A DNA stretch of 15,518 bases from Gammaproteobacteria bacterium (GTDB lineage: Bacteria > Pseudomonadota > Gammaproteobacteria > J044), in contig RFHG01000424.1 in the NCBI GenBank assembly GCA_003696465.1, forward strand, positions 1 through 15,518, written 5' to 3'. Positions within the stretch are counted from its first letter, which is position 1, and every line of letters starts with the position of its first letter. Under the pieces are notes generated by a model that ran no database searches, was not told the DNA's origin, and saw nothing but the letters and a program-made list of their open reading frames with translations. A program made the position numbers and the translations under genes. Of the stretch, positions 8,033 through 15,518 are shown one piece after another.

Positions 8033-8548
8033 AGTTCGAAGAAGCAGCATCGCCTGAACGATGAAATCGCCGTGCCGCAGGTACGGCTCATCGATGCCGA
8101 AGGCGAGAACCGGGGTGTAGTCCCGATCGACGAGGCCCTGGCGGCCGCCGAGGAGGCCGGGCTCGATCTGGTCGAGATCGTGCCCAACGCCGATCCGCCG
8201 GTGTGTCGGATCATGGACTACGGCAAGTTCCGGTTCGAGGAAAGCAAGAAGGCACAGGCTGCCCGCAAGAAACAGAAGCAGATCCAGCTCAAGGAAGTGA
8301 AGTTCCGTCCGGGTACGGACGAGGGCGACTACAAGGTGAAGATGCGCAATCTTCGCAAGTTCCTTGAGCAGGGCAACAAGGGAAAGGTCACCATTCGCTT
8401 CCGCGGCCGTGAAATGGCCCACCGGGAGCTGGGTGCGCAACTGCTCCAGCGGATCGAGTCCGAACTCGAGGACATCGCTACCGTCGAGCAGCGGCCAAAG
8501 ATGGAAGGCCGGCAAATGGTCATGGTGCTGGCGCCGCACAAGAAGTAG
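8030..8548 (+). CDS. infC: Translation initiation factor IF-3 (ATC start)
   Basis: IF3 binds the 30S subunit, blocks 50S joining and enforces start-codon and initiator-tRNA selection. From the ATC the protein has 172 residues, near the usual 175-180. The N-domain (about 10-70: [15 protein letters not shown], then [20 protein letters not shown] at 48-67) leads to a lysine-rich linker helix (72-90) and the C-domain (91-172) with [22 protein letters not shown] and a [13 protein letters not shown] end. A GTG at 8072 would remove about 14 conserved residues and lacks a ribosome site. Together with rpmI and rplT it forms the classic IF3-L35-L20 operon, probably fed both from thrS and from the promoter at 7814-7842. 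The start codon implies negative autoregulation. Confidence 0.95.
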   Translation: MSSKKQHRLNDEIAVPQVRLIDAEGENRGVVPIDEALAAAEEAGLDLVEIVPNADPPVCRIMDYGKFRFEESKKAQAARKKQKQIQLKEVKFRPGTDEGDYKVKMRNLRKFLEQGNKGKVTIRFRGREMAHRELGAQLLQRIESELEDIATVEQRPKMEGRQMVMVLAPHKK

Positions 8549-8620
8549 CGCCCACCGTGTAGCAACCCGTCCGAGGCAGGGCCGCATTCTCCTGTCCGGA
8601 CCTGAAGTGGAGACAAAGCA
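8549..8620 (+). promoter_or_regulatory. infC-rpmI intergenic leader, possible L20 operator
   Basis: This 72-nt spacer can form an imperfect hairpin: TCCG (8570-8573) and CAGG (8577-8580) against CCTG (8591-8594) and CGGA (8597-8600) around a ten-base loop, ending about 20 nt before the rpmI ATG. In E. coli, L20 represses rpmI-rplT by binding an rRNA mimic in this region. The position fits, but I cannot show the L20 recognition structure here. The rpmI ribosome site is GGAG at 8609-8612. Confidence 0.25.
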
Positions 8621-8815
8621 ATGCCGAAGATCAAGACCGTACGAGGTGCCGCGAAGCGATTCCGGCGCAATGCCTCGGGATTCAAGCGTGGCCAGTCGCA
8701 CCGCAGCCACATCCTCACCAAGAAGAGCACCAAGCGCAAGCGTCACCTGCGCGCGCCCATGATGGTCGACAAGGCGGACCTCCGCCTGGTCGTCAAGATG
8801 CTGCCCTACAGCTGA
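8621..8815 (+). CDS. rpmI: 50S ribosomal protein L35 (bL35)
   Basis: The 64-residue, highly basic protein has the canonical bL35 layout: [16 protein letters not shown] at the start, then [16 protein letters not shown] near the middle and a hydrophobic-basic end [11 protein letters not shown]. It is a late-assembling component of the large ribosomal subunit. The ATG follows GTGGAGACAAAGCA. It sits between infC and rplT, with 13 bp to rplT containing that gene's GAGGAGG ribosome site, so the two ribosomal proteins are made from one message and are probably translationally coupled. Confidence 0.98.
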   Translation: MPKIKTVRGAAKRFRRNASGFKRGQSHRSHILTKKSTKRKRHLRAPMMVDKADLRLVVKMLPYS

Positions 8816-8828
8816 GGAGGACTGAGCC

Positions 8829-9188
8829 ATGCCAAGAGTCAAGCGCGGAGTTACCGCACGAGCCCGTCACAAGAAGGTCATCAAGAAGGCGAAAGGCTAT
8901 TACGGCCGTCGCAAGAATGTCTTCCGTGTCGCCAAGCAGGCTGTTACCAAGGCCGGCCAGTACGCCTATCGCGACCGTCGTCAGCGCAAGCGTCAGTTCC
9001 GTGCCCTGTGGATTGCACGCATCAATGCGGCGGCGCGCATGTTCGATCTGTCCTACAGCCGGCTCATTGCCGGCCTGAAAAAGGCCTCGATCGACATCGA
9101 CCGCAAGGTTCTGGCCGATCTGGCCGTTCACGACATCGATGCCTTTGGCAAGATTGCCGAAAAGGCCAAGGCCGCTCTGGCGGAGTGA
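8829..9188 (+). CDS. rplT: 50S ribosomal protein L20 (bL20)
   Basis: The 119-residue protein has the bL20 signature: a basic, extended N-terminal tail ([20 protein letters not shown], then [15 protein letters not shown]) that threads into 23S rRNA, and a helical C-domain ([13 protein letters not shown], then [13 protein letters not shown], ending in [12 protein letters not shown]). L20 is needed early in 50S assembly and in E. coli also represses its own operon. A GAGGAGG ribosome site precedes the ATG. The TGA stop shares its final A with an ATG (TGATG) that opens a 38-codon frame into the downstream terminator. The tandem hairpins at 9195-9252 follow directly. Confidence 0.98.
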   Translation: MPRVKRGVTARARHKKVIKKAKGYYGRRKNVFRVAKQAVTKAGQYAYRDRRQRKRQFRALWIARINAAARMFDLSYSRLIAGLKKASIDIDRKVLADLAVHDIDAFGKIAEKAKAALAE

Positions 9189-9194
9189 TGTCGG

Positions 9195-9214
9195 GCGCAG
9201 GCACGCGCCTGCGC
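9195..9214 (+). other. First of two tandem hairpins in the rplT-pheS gap
   Basis: GCGCAGGC (9195-9202) and GCCTGCGC (9207-9214) form a perfect 8-bp stem with an ACGC loop, six bases after the rplT stop. It has no T-tract. It could pause RNA polymerase, protect the 3' end of the rplT message, or take part in attenuation with the next stem. Confidence 0.6.
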
Positions 9215-9225
9215 AAGTCTCCAAA

Positions 9226-9252
9226 GGGGAAGGCCAGGGCCTTCCCCTTTTT
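9226..9252 (+). terminator. Rho-independent terminator or attenuator between rplT and pheS
   Basis: GGGGAAGGC (9226-9234) pairs perfectly with GCCTTCCCC (9239-9247) around a CAGG loop, followed by TTTTT (9248-9252). AAA before the stem can extend pairing with the T-tract. Only 30 bp remain to the pheS GTG and they contain a ribosome site but no promoter, so some transcripts must read through. E. coli pheST is controlled by a terminator at the equivalent place. Confidence 0.88.
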
Positions 9253-9267
9253 CGTCCGCCCACCTGA

Positions 9268-10310
<1,043 letters not shown>

Positions 10311-10311
<1 letters not shown>

Positions 10312-12692
10312 TGCGACTGAGTGATCACTGGCTGCGCGAGTGGGTCAACCCCGCGCTTGAGCCCGAGCAGCTCGGTCACGAGCTGACCATGGCCGGTCTG
10401 GAGCTCGACTCCCTGGAGCCGGCGGCACCGCCATTCTCGGGTGTGGTGGTGGCCGAAGTCCTGAGTGTCGAGCCGCATCCGGATGCCGACAAGCTGCGCG
10501 TCTGTCAGGTCAACGATGGCAGCGAAGAACCCGTTCAGGTCGTCTGTGGTGCACCCAATGTGCGGGCGGGGATGAAGGCGCCCTTTGCCCGGGTGGGCGC
10601 GGTGCTGCCCGGCGGGCTGAAGATCCGCAAGGCCAAACTGCGTGGCGTACCTTCGTTCGGAATGCTGTGTTCGGCAAAGGAGCTTGGTCTGAGCGAGGCG
10701 GCCGAAGGGCTGATGGAGCTGCCGGCGGACGCTCCCACAGGTGAGGATCTGCGAACCTGGCTGGACCTTGATGATGTCGTCTACGAGATCGACCTCACGC
10801 CAAATCGTGCCGATTGCCTGAGTGTGGCCGGCATCGCGCGCGAGACGGCGCTGCTCACCAGCGCACCGCTGACGCCGCCCGAAATCGATGAGGTGCCGGC
10901 GGTGGAGTCACATGTCTTTCCGGTCGAGATCGAGGATGCCCAGGCCTGCCCCCGCTATGTCGGGCGTGTGATCACCGGCATCGATGCCGGTGCCGAAACC
11001 CCGTTGTGGATGCAGGAGCGCTTGCGCCGGTCGGGCATTCGCAGCATTCATCCGGTGGTGGACATCACCAACTATGTGATGATCGAGCTGGGCCAGCCCA
11101 TGCACGCCTTTGACCTCGATCAGCTCGACGGAGCCATCCATGTCCGGCAGGGCCGTGCAGGCGAGCGCCTGACCCTGCTCGACGGCCAGGAAGTGGCGCT
11201 GCAGGAAGGCACCCTGGTCATTGCCGATGACGAACGGCCGCTGGCACTGGCCGGCATCATGGGCGGGGCCGACAGCGGTGTGAGCGGGAAAACGCGCGAC
11301 ATCTTTCTCGAGAGCGCCTTCTTCAGGCCGGAGGCCATTGCCGGGCGGGCCCGCCAGTATGGCCTGCACACCGACTCCTCGCATCGTTTCGAGCGCGGGG
11401 TAGACCCCGAGCTGCAGGCCTGGGCCATCGAGCGGGCCACACGGCTGATCCTGGCCATCTGCGGGGGCAGTCCCGGGCCGGTCACTGATGAGCAGGCCGG
11501 GGAGATGGGTGCCCGACCCGTCATCGAACTGCGCAAACACTCCATTCCGCGCATCCTGGGCGTGGAGATCGACGAGGCCACCGTGCAGGGGATTCTCGAG
11601 CGGCTGGGGTGCCAGGTCGAACAGATCGAAGGCGGCTGGCGGGTCGTGCCGCCCAGCTGGCGTTTCGACCTGGCCATCGAGGTGGATCTGATCGAGGAGG
11701 TGGCCCGGGTCCATGGCTATCACCGCATTCCCGGCACCAGTCAGAGCTGGCGTCCGCGCATCCGTCCCATTCCCGAGGCCGAGCTGCCGCTTTCCCGCCT
11801 GCGTCAGCTGCTGGTGGACGAAGGCCTGCACGAGGCCATCACCTTCAGCTTCGTCGATCGCGAGATCGAGCGACGGCTGGCCCCAAAGCGCGAGCCCATT
11901 GCCCTGGCCAACCCCATTTCCAGTGATCTGGCGGTCATGCGCACCACGCTCTGGTCGGGCCTGTTGCCGGCCCTGCGGCACAACCTCAACCGCCAGCAAT
12001 CGCGCGTGCGTCTGTTCGAGACCGGTCTGGTCTTTCTGCCCGAGCCCGGCGACGAGATCCTGCAGCTGCCGCGCCTGGCCGGGGTCCTGAGCGGTGCGGC
12101 CTGGCCCGAAGGCTGGAACCATGAACCACGGGATGTGGACTTCTTCGACCTCAAGGGACTGGTCGAGCGCCTGCTGGGTCTGGGCGGGCTGCTCGACAGC
12201 ATCCGTTTCGAGCCGCTGACCGACGATCCGGCCCTGCATCCCGGTCAGGCCGCACGCATACTCAAGGGTAAACGGGCCATCGGACGGCTGGGTACACTGC
12301 ATCCGGAACTCGAGTCCGCCCTCGACCTGTCGCAGAAGGCCTTGCTGTTCGAGCTGGATCTGGCGGAGGTTCGCTGTCAAATGGTGCCGAAATTCTCCGA
12401 AATGTCGAAATTTCCCGCGATCCGGCGCGATCTTGCCGTTGTTGTCGATGCCGATGTTCCGGCCATGGCGCTGCTCGACAGCATCCGGGAACTGGCCATT
12501 CCCCAGGTTCGGGAATGTCATATTTTTGATGTGTATAGCGGTGAAGGCGTAGCAAGCGGACGAAAAAGTATTGCTTTGGGCTTGATTTTGCAGGATTTAT
12601 CGCGCACCCTTAGTGATGAAGAGGTTGATTCCATGATGACGCAGATCGTCAGCCGCCTCGAACAAGAATACAAGGCAGCGTTAAGGAACTGA
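10311..12692 (+). CDS. pheT: Phenylalanyl-tRNA synthetase beta subunit
   Basis: The 793-residue beta subunit (E. coli 795) supplies tRNA recognition and proofreading of mis-charged tyrosine. Domains in order are an OB-fold tRNA-binding domain at about 39-148 ([19 protein letters not shown]), the B3/B4 editing domain at about 210-385 (including [19 protein letters not shown] and [12 protein letters not shown]), B5 at about 400-475, the catalytically dead class II core, and the C-terminal FDX-ACB anticodon domain from residue 695 ([14 protein letters not shown]) to the end. Its ATG overlaps the pheS stop, giving strong translational coupling that suits the equimolar complex. The last 60 or so codons turn clearly more AT-rich (TTA, TTG, TTT, ATT, AAA) than the rest, possibly because regulatory signals for ihfA lie there. 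Confidence 0.98.
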
Positions 12693-12700
12693 TTTCAAAC

Positions 12701-13000
12701 ATGGCACTCACCAAGGCAGACATGGCTGAACGCCTGTATGACGAGCTGGGGCTCAACAAGCGCGAGGCCAAGGAATTCGTCGAGATGTTCTTCGAGGAAA
12801 TCCGTTCCGCCCTGGAGGCCGGGCATCAGGTCAAGCTTTCCGGTTTCGGCAATTTCACGCTGCGCGACAAGAACCAGAGGCCTGGACGGAACCCGAAGAC
12901 CGGCGAGGAGATCCCCATCTCCGCCCGGCGTGTGGTAACCTTCAGGCCAGGACAGAAACTCAAGGCTCGGGTGGAACTGTATGCTGGAAGCGGGGAATAA
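12701..13000 (+). CDS. ihfA: Integration host factor alpha subunit
   Basis: IHF is a sequence-preferring DNA-bending heterodimer used in transcription, recombination and nucleoid structure. The 99 residues equal the E. coli length and start identically ([12 protein letters not shown]). The DNA-binding beta arm is at about 52-80, with the intercalating Pro65 in [15 protein letters not shown], and KLSGFGNF (45-52) is the DNABII signature. Only 8 bp separate it from pheT, with AAGGA at 12683-12687 somewhat far from the ATG, so it is probably read from the pheT message and perhaps from promoters inside pheT, as in E. coli. The partner ihfB is not in the window. The downstream regulator gene overlaps its last 20 bases. 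Confidence 0.97.
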   Translation: MALTKADMAERLYDELGLNKREAKEFVEMFFEEIRSALEAGHQVKLSGFGNFTLRDKNQRPGRNPKTGEEIPISARRVVTFRPGQKLKARVELYAGSGE

Positions 13001-13343
13001 CAGCGAACTGCCGCCGATTCCGTCGAAGCGTTATTTCACCATCGGCGAAGTCAGTGAGCTCTGTGGCGTCAAGCCTCATGTCCTGCGCTACTGGGAGCAG
13101 GAGTTCCCCATGCTCAAGCCGGTCAAGCGCCGCGGCAACCGCCGCTACTACCAGCGGCAGGATGTCATCCTCATCCGTCAGATTCGCAGCCTGCTTTATG
13201 AACAGGGCTATACCATTGGCGGGGCCCGGCAGAAGCTCTCCGGCGGTGGCGAGGATGATGACCTCGAGGTCATCCAGTATCGCGAGCTGATTCGCGAGAT
13301 GCGCCAGGAGCTGGAATCCGTTCTGGAAATCCTCGCTCACTGA
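12981..13343 (+). CDS. MerR-family transcriptional regulator (ihfA-linked)
   Basis: A 120-residue protein with an N-terminal MerR winged helix-turn-helix (about 17-86): [24 protein letters not shown] is the recognition unit, [13 protein letters not shown] the wing, and [18 protein letters not shown] the following helices. The C-terminal portion (95-118) is a short amphipathic helix likely to pair as a coiled coil. There is no room for a ligand domain and no metal-binding cysteine set; the single Cys28 lies in the HTH. Such short MerR-like genes are conserved directly after ihfA in many gammaproteobacteria, with no assigned function that I can name. Its ATG overlaps the end of ihfA by 20 nt in a different frame, with GGTGGA upstream as ribosome site, so it is in the same operon. 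Its targets cannot be read from the sequence. Confidence 0.93.
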   Translation: MLEAGNNSELPPIPSKRYFTIGEVSELCGVKPHVLRYWEQEFPMLKPVKRRGNRRYYQRQDVILIRQIRSLLYEQGYTIGGARQKLSGGGEDDDLEVIQYRELIREMRQELESVLEILAH

Positions 13344-13365
13344 AGCCATTCCACAGCAGAATGCA

Positions 13366-13391
13366 CAAGGCCGCCTTCTGGCGGCCTTGTT
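13366..13391 (+). terminator. Terminator closing the pheST-ihfA-merR block
   Basis: CAAGGCCGCC (13366-13375) and GGCGGCCTTG (13380-13389) form a perfect 10-bp stem with a TTCT tetraloop, followed only by TT. The stem is strong but the U-tract is poor. The AAGGCCGCC-TTCT-GGCGGCCTT form is common as a terminator in GC-rich gammaproteobacteria, and it lies 23 bp after the merR stop. Confidence 0.75.
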
Positions 13392-13405
13392 ACAATGAAA
13401 CTTGT

Positions 13406-13423
13406 CAGCCTCGAGCGAGGCTG
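13406..13423. repeat. Inverted repeat upstream of the sensor kinase
   Basis: CAGCCTC (13406-13412) and GAGGCTG (13417-13423) form a perfect 7-bp inverted repeat around GAGC. It lies just upstream of the weak kinase promoter candidate, so it could be an operator or part of a second hairpin after the merR terminator. No known regulator site is recognised. Confidence 0.45.
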
Positions 13424-13432
13424 TTGAACACG

Positions 13433-13461
13433 TTGTCGTCTGACACCACAAAAACAATAAC
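13433..13461 (+). promoter_or_regulatory. Weak promoter candidate for the sensor kinase
   Basis: TTGTCG (13433-13438) and AATAAC (13456-13461) are 17 bp apart, each matching four of six consensus bases, in the only AT-rich stretch between the merR terminator and the kinase gene. A start near 13468 would give a leader of about 52 nt containing the hairpin at 13476-13496. Confidence 0.3.
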
Positions 13462-13475
13462 ATCCTGTCTCGACT

Positions 13476-13496
13476 GATGCGCGTTGTCTGCGCATC
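13476..13496 (+). repeat. Leader hairpin of the sensor kinase gene
   Basis: GATGCGC (13476-13482) and GCGCATC (13490-13496) form a perfect 7-bp stem with loop GTTGTCT. It ends ten bases before the AGGA ribosome site (13507-13510) and so may affect message stability or translation. It is too small for a known riboswitch. Confidence 0.45.
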
Positions 13497-13519
13497 CTGA
13501 ACTGCCAGGACAACACAAC

Positions 13520-15518
13520 ATGCGCCTATCGATTTTGCGGCTTCTGCTGCTGATGCTTGCCCTGGGCATGGCAGGCACGCTCCAGGCAGCCGCACGCTAT
13601 CTGGCGACCGAAGATTCCTCGCTTGGCCCCGCGCAGGCACTGCAGGTGCTGAAAAACCGTGGGAAGCCGGTCGAGGAGGGGGGCTTGAGTCTCGGCTTTA
13701 CCGATCGCACCGTCTGGATCCTGGTGCCGGTGGATGCCGATCACATTCCGCCCGCGGGAGAGGTGCTGGAGCTGGATAACCCGCTGCTGGATCACATTGC
13801 GGTCTGGCTCGATCCGGCACGCCCCATGCCCGATTTCATCACCGGCGACATGCATCCCTACGCATCACGCCCGCTGCCGTCGCGCAATTTTGCCTTCCCG
13901 CTCGAGGCAGGCCGGGTGGGGCAGGCCGGAGTCCTGGTCCGGATCCAGAGTACCAGCAGCCTCCGTACCGGGGTTCATGTTCTCGACAGGCAGGCCTGGG
14001 AGGCGCGTGAGCAGCACGAGCAGGTCATGGCAGCGGCGCTGTATGCCGTCATCGTGGTGCTGCTGGTGTACAATCTCTTGCTGTTTGCGGCCACGCGCGA
14101 CTTCAGCTTTCTCTGGTATTGCCTTTATCTGGCCAGCATTGGTCTGAGTACGGCGACCTTTACCGGCCTTTCCCTGCAGTTTCTATGGCCCGAGCACCCG
14201 GTGTTCAACAACCGGGTACTGCCCGTTCTGCTCGACCTGAACGTCCTGTTCTCGGCGTTGTTCGTGCTTTCCTTCATCCCGCGGGAGGTGCTGGGCCAGC
14301 CGCTCTACCGCTTCTGGCAGGTGCTGGGCCTGTCTGCCTGGTTCCTTTCGCTGGCCTCCAGTCTTCTGCCCTATACGCTGTCGATCCATCTCTTCACCGC
14401 GATTGCGGCCCTGGGGCTTTCGGGGCTGGTCTTCTCCGGCTTCTGGTCCTACCACAGGGGGTATCACGCGGCCCGCTTTTTCCTGCTGGGCATGCTCACC
14501 TTTCTGGCCTTCGCCTGCATCCGCCTCCTGCTGGCCTATGGACTGGTTCCGGTCAATCTCTTTACCAGCTGGAGCAGCCAGTTCGGCATGGTGGCCGAGG
14601 CGCTGCTGCTGTCGCTGGCCCTGGCCGACCGTATCAACGGCCTGAAACAGGAAATGGCCGCGGCCCAGGAAGAGGCCATTCGCAATCTGCAGCGGGCCGA
14701 TGAGCTGAAGAACCGCTTTCTGGCCGTTGTCTCGCATGAGCTGCGTACCCCCCTCAATGGGGTGCTGGGACTGGTCGGCGGCCTCCTGGCCGGTGCACGG
14801 GGGCCGTTGTCCGAGTCCCAGCAGGAGACGCTGAGACTGGTCGAGGCCAGTGGCCGCCGGCTGCTCGGCCTGATTGACGAGATTCTCGATTTCACCACGG
14901 CGCGCGAGCGTGGCCTGCGGCTCGATCGCGCGCCCTGTCGCATTGACCGCATCGTGATCCAGTCGGTAGAGCTGATGCAGCCGCTGTTCGAGGCCAAGGG
15001 CGTGGGGCTGGAGCTGCGCCTGCCCGAAGGGCCGCTGCCCGAAGTCAGCTGTGATGCCCGGCGCATCCAGCAGGTCCTGCTCAATCTGCTGGGCAATGCC
15101 CTCAAGTTCACGGACGAGGGCCGCGTGGTCGTGTCGGCCGAGGTGCAGGAGAGCGAGCTTTGCATCCTGGTCGAGGATACCGGAATCGGCATCCGTGACG
15201 AGGACATCCCCAAGGTCTTCGACCCGCTGGAGACGGCCGGCGCGCATCGGGGCGGGGCCGGGCTGGGTCTCGCCATCAGCCGCGAGCTGATCGAGGCACA
15301 CGGTGGGCGCATGGAACTGCGCAGTTCGGCCGGCCATGGTACCCGTGTCATCTTTTGTCTGCCACGCGATTCGGCATCGGGGCAGGGCGATACGCAGCCC
15401 TTGCTGCCGGAGGAGACAGAAGGGCAGGGACCGATGCACAAGCTGCCGCCGGTTTCCGGGCTTGCCCCAGCAGCAGGACTGGATGAGCCGGGTCGCAAGG
15501 CAAACGGCGAGGACGAAA
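13520..15518 (+). CDS. Membrane sensor histidine kinase with 7TMR-DISM input, 3' truncated
   Basis: 666 residues are visible with no stop, so the gene continues past the window. A signal peptide (about 1-25, with an LLLLMLALGMAGTLQAA core) is followed by a periplasmic 7TMR-DISM extracellular domain (about 26-165). Next come seven membrane helices between about 170 and 375, a linker coiled coil (about 377-400), HisKA with phospho-acceptor His406 in VVSHELRTPLNG, and a HATPase. The HATPase shows the N box NLLGNALKFT (522-531), the G1 box DTGIGI (553-558), a degenerate F box VFDPLET and the G2 box GAGLGLAIS. After the kinase core (ends about 610) comes a Pro/Gly/Glu-rich stretch of at least 50 residues, perhaps a linker to a receiver or other output domain. 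7TMR-DISM proteins sense periplasmic ligands, often thought to be carbohydrates; the ligand is unknown here. The ATG follows AGGA with nine bases of spacing. Confidence 0.9.
   Translation, partial: MRLSILRLLLLMLALGMAGTLQAAARYLATEDSSLGPAQALQVLKNRGKPVEEGGLSLGFTDRTVWILVPVDADHIPPAGEVLELDNPLLDHIAVWLDPARPMPDFITGDMHPYASRPLPSRNFAFPLEAGRVGQAGVLVRIQSTSSLRTGVHVLDRQAWEAREQHEQVMAAALYAVIVVLLVYNLLLFAATRDFSFLWYCLYLASIGLSTATFTGLSLQFLWPEHPVFNNRVLPVLLDLNVLFSALFVLSFIPREVLGQPLYRFWQVLGLSAWFLSLASSLLPYTLSIHLFTAIAALGLSGLVFSGFWSYHRGYHAARFFLLGMLTFLAFACIRLLLAYGLVPVNLFTSWSSQFGMVAEALLLSLALADRINGLKQEMAAAQEEAIRNLQRADELKNRFLAVVSHELRTPLNGVLGLVGGLLAGARGPLSESQQETLRLVEASGRRLLGLIDEILDFTTARERGLRLDRAPCRIDRIVIQSVELMQPLFEAKGVGLELRLPEGPLPEVSCDARRIQQVLLNLLGNALKFTDEGRVVVSAEVQESELCILVEDTGIGIRDEDIPKVFDPLETAGAHRGGAGLGLAISRELIEAHGGRMELRSSAGHGTRVIFCLPRDSASGQGDTQPLLPEETEGQGPMHKLPPVSGLAPAAGLDEPGRKANGEDE

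Noticed and set aside
5990..8842. Minus-strand open frame of about 950 codons opposite thrS, infC and rpmI
   Set aside because: It crosses several well-identified plus-strand genes and has shadow-like composition and no ribosome site or known motif.

Overview
The window is GC-rich bacterial chromosome from a gammaproteobacterium. The gene set and order (thrS-infC-rpmI-rplT-pheS-pheT-ihfA followed by a MerR-type regulator), the AUC start of infC and the E. coli-like lengths of UvrB, ThrRS, IHF-alpha and tRNA-Val all point there. The neighbouring nnrS, EAL/HDOD-type and 7TMR-DISM kinase genes suggest a free-living, possibly Chromatiales-like organism. That finer placement is inference. I see no insertion sequence, prophage, CRISPR array or other mobile element.

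Left part (1-2.58 kb): the 3' end of an HDOD-domain signalling gene (+) faces a minus-strand pair, a class I aminotransferase and the YceF-type Maf nucleotide pyrophosphatase, whose stop and start overlap as ATGA. The aminotransferase is divergent from uvrB across about 120 bp.

Middle left (2.58-6.03 kb): uvrB (excision repair) is followed 30 bp later by nnrS (haem/copper membrane protein of nitric oxide tolerance). Next comes a self-contained tRNA-Val(GAC) unit with its own strong sigma70 promoter and a Rho-independent terminator.

Core (6.1-13.4 kb): a translation supercluster. thrS is followed by infC in the same reading frame, starting with a non-canonical ATC. A good promoter inside the 3' part of thrS probably drives infC-rpmI-rplT. 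Two tandem hairpins, the second a textbook terminator, separate rplT from pheST, and no promoter is visible after them, so pheST expression probably depends on controlled readthrough. pheS/pheT overlap as TAATG, ihfA follows 8 bp later, and the MerR-like gene overlaps ihfA by 20 bp. A 10-bp stem terminator closes the block.

Right edge (13.4-15.5 kb): a 176-bp region with two inverted repeats and a weak promoter candidate leads to a membrane histidine kinase (7TMR-DISM sensor plus HisKA/HATPase) that runs off the window without a stop.

Overall this is conserved housekeeping DNA. I did not find a credible undescribed system. The points worth a second look are regulatory: the ATC start and internal promoter of infC, the rplT-pheS terminator, an AT-rich end of pheT with a near-consensus IHF site, and the unusual kinase F-box and tail.
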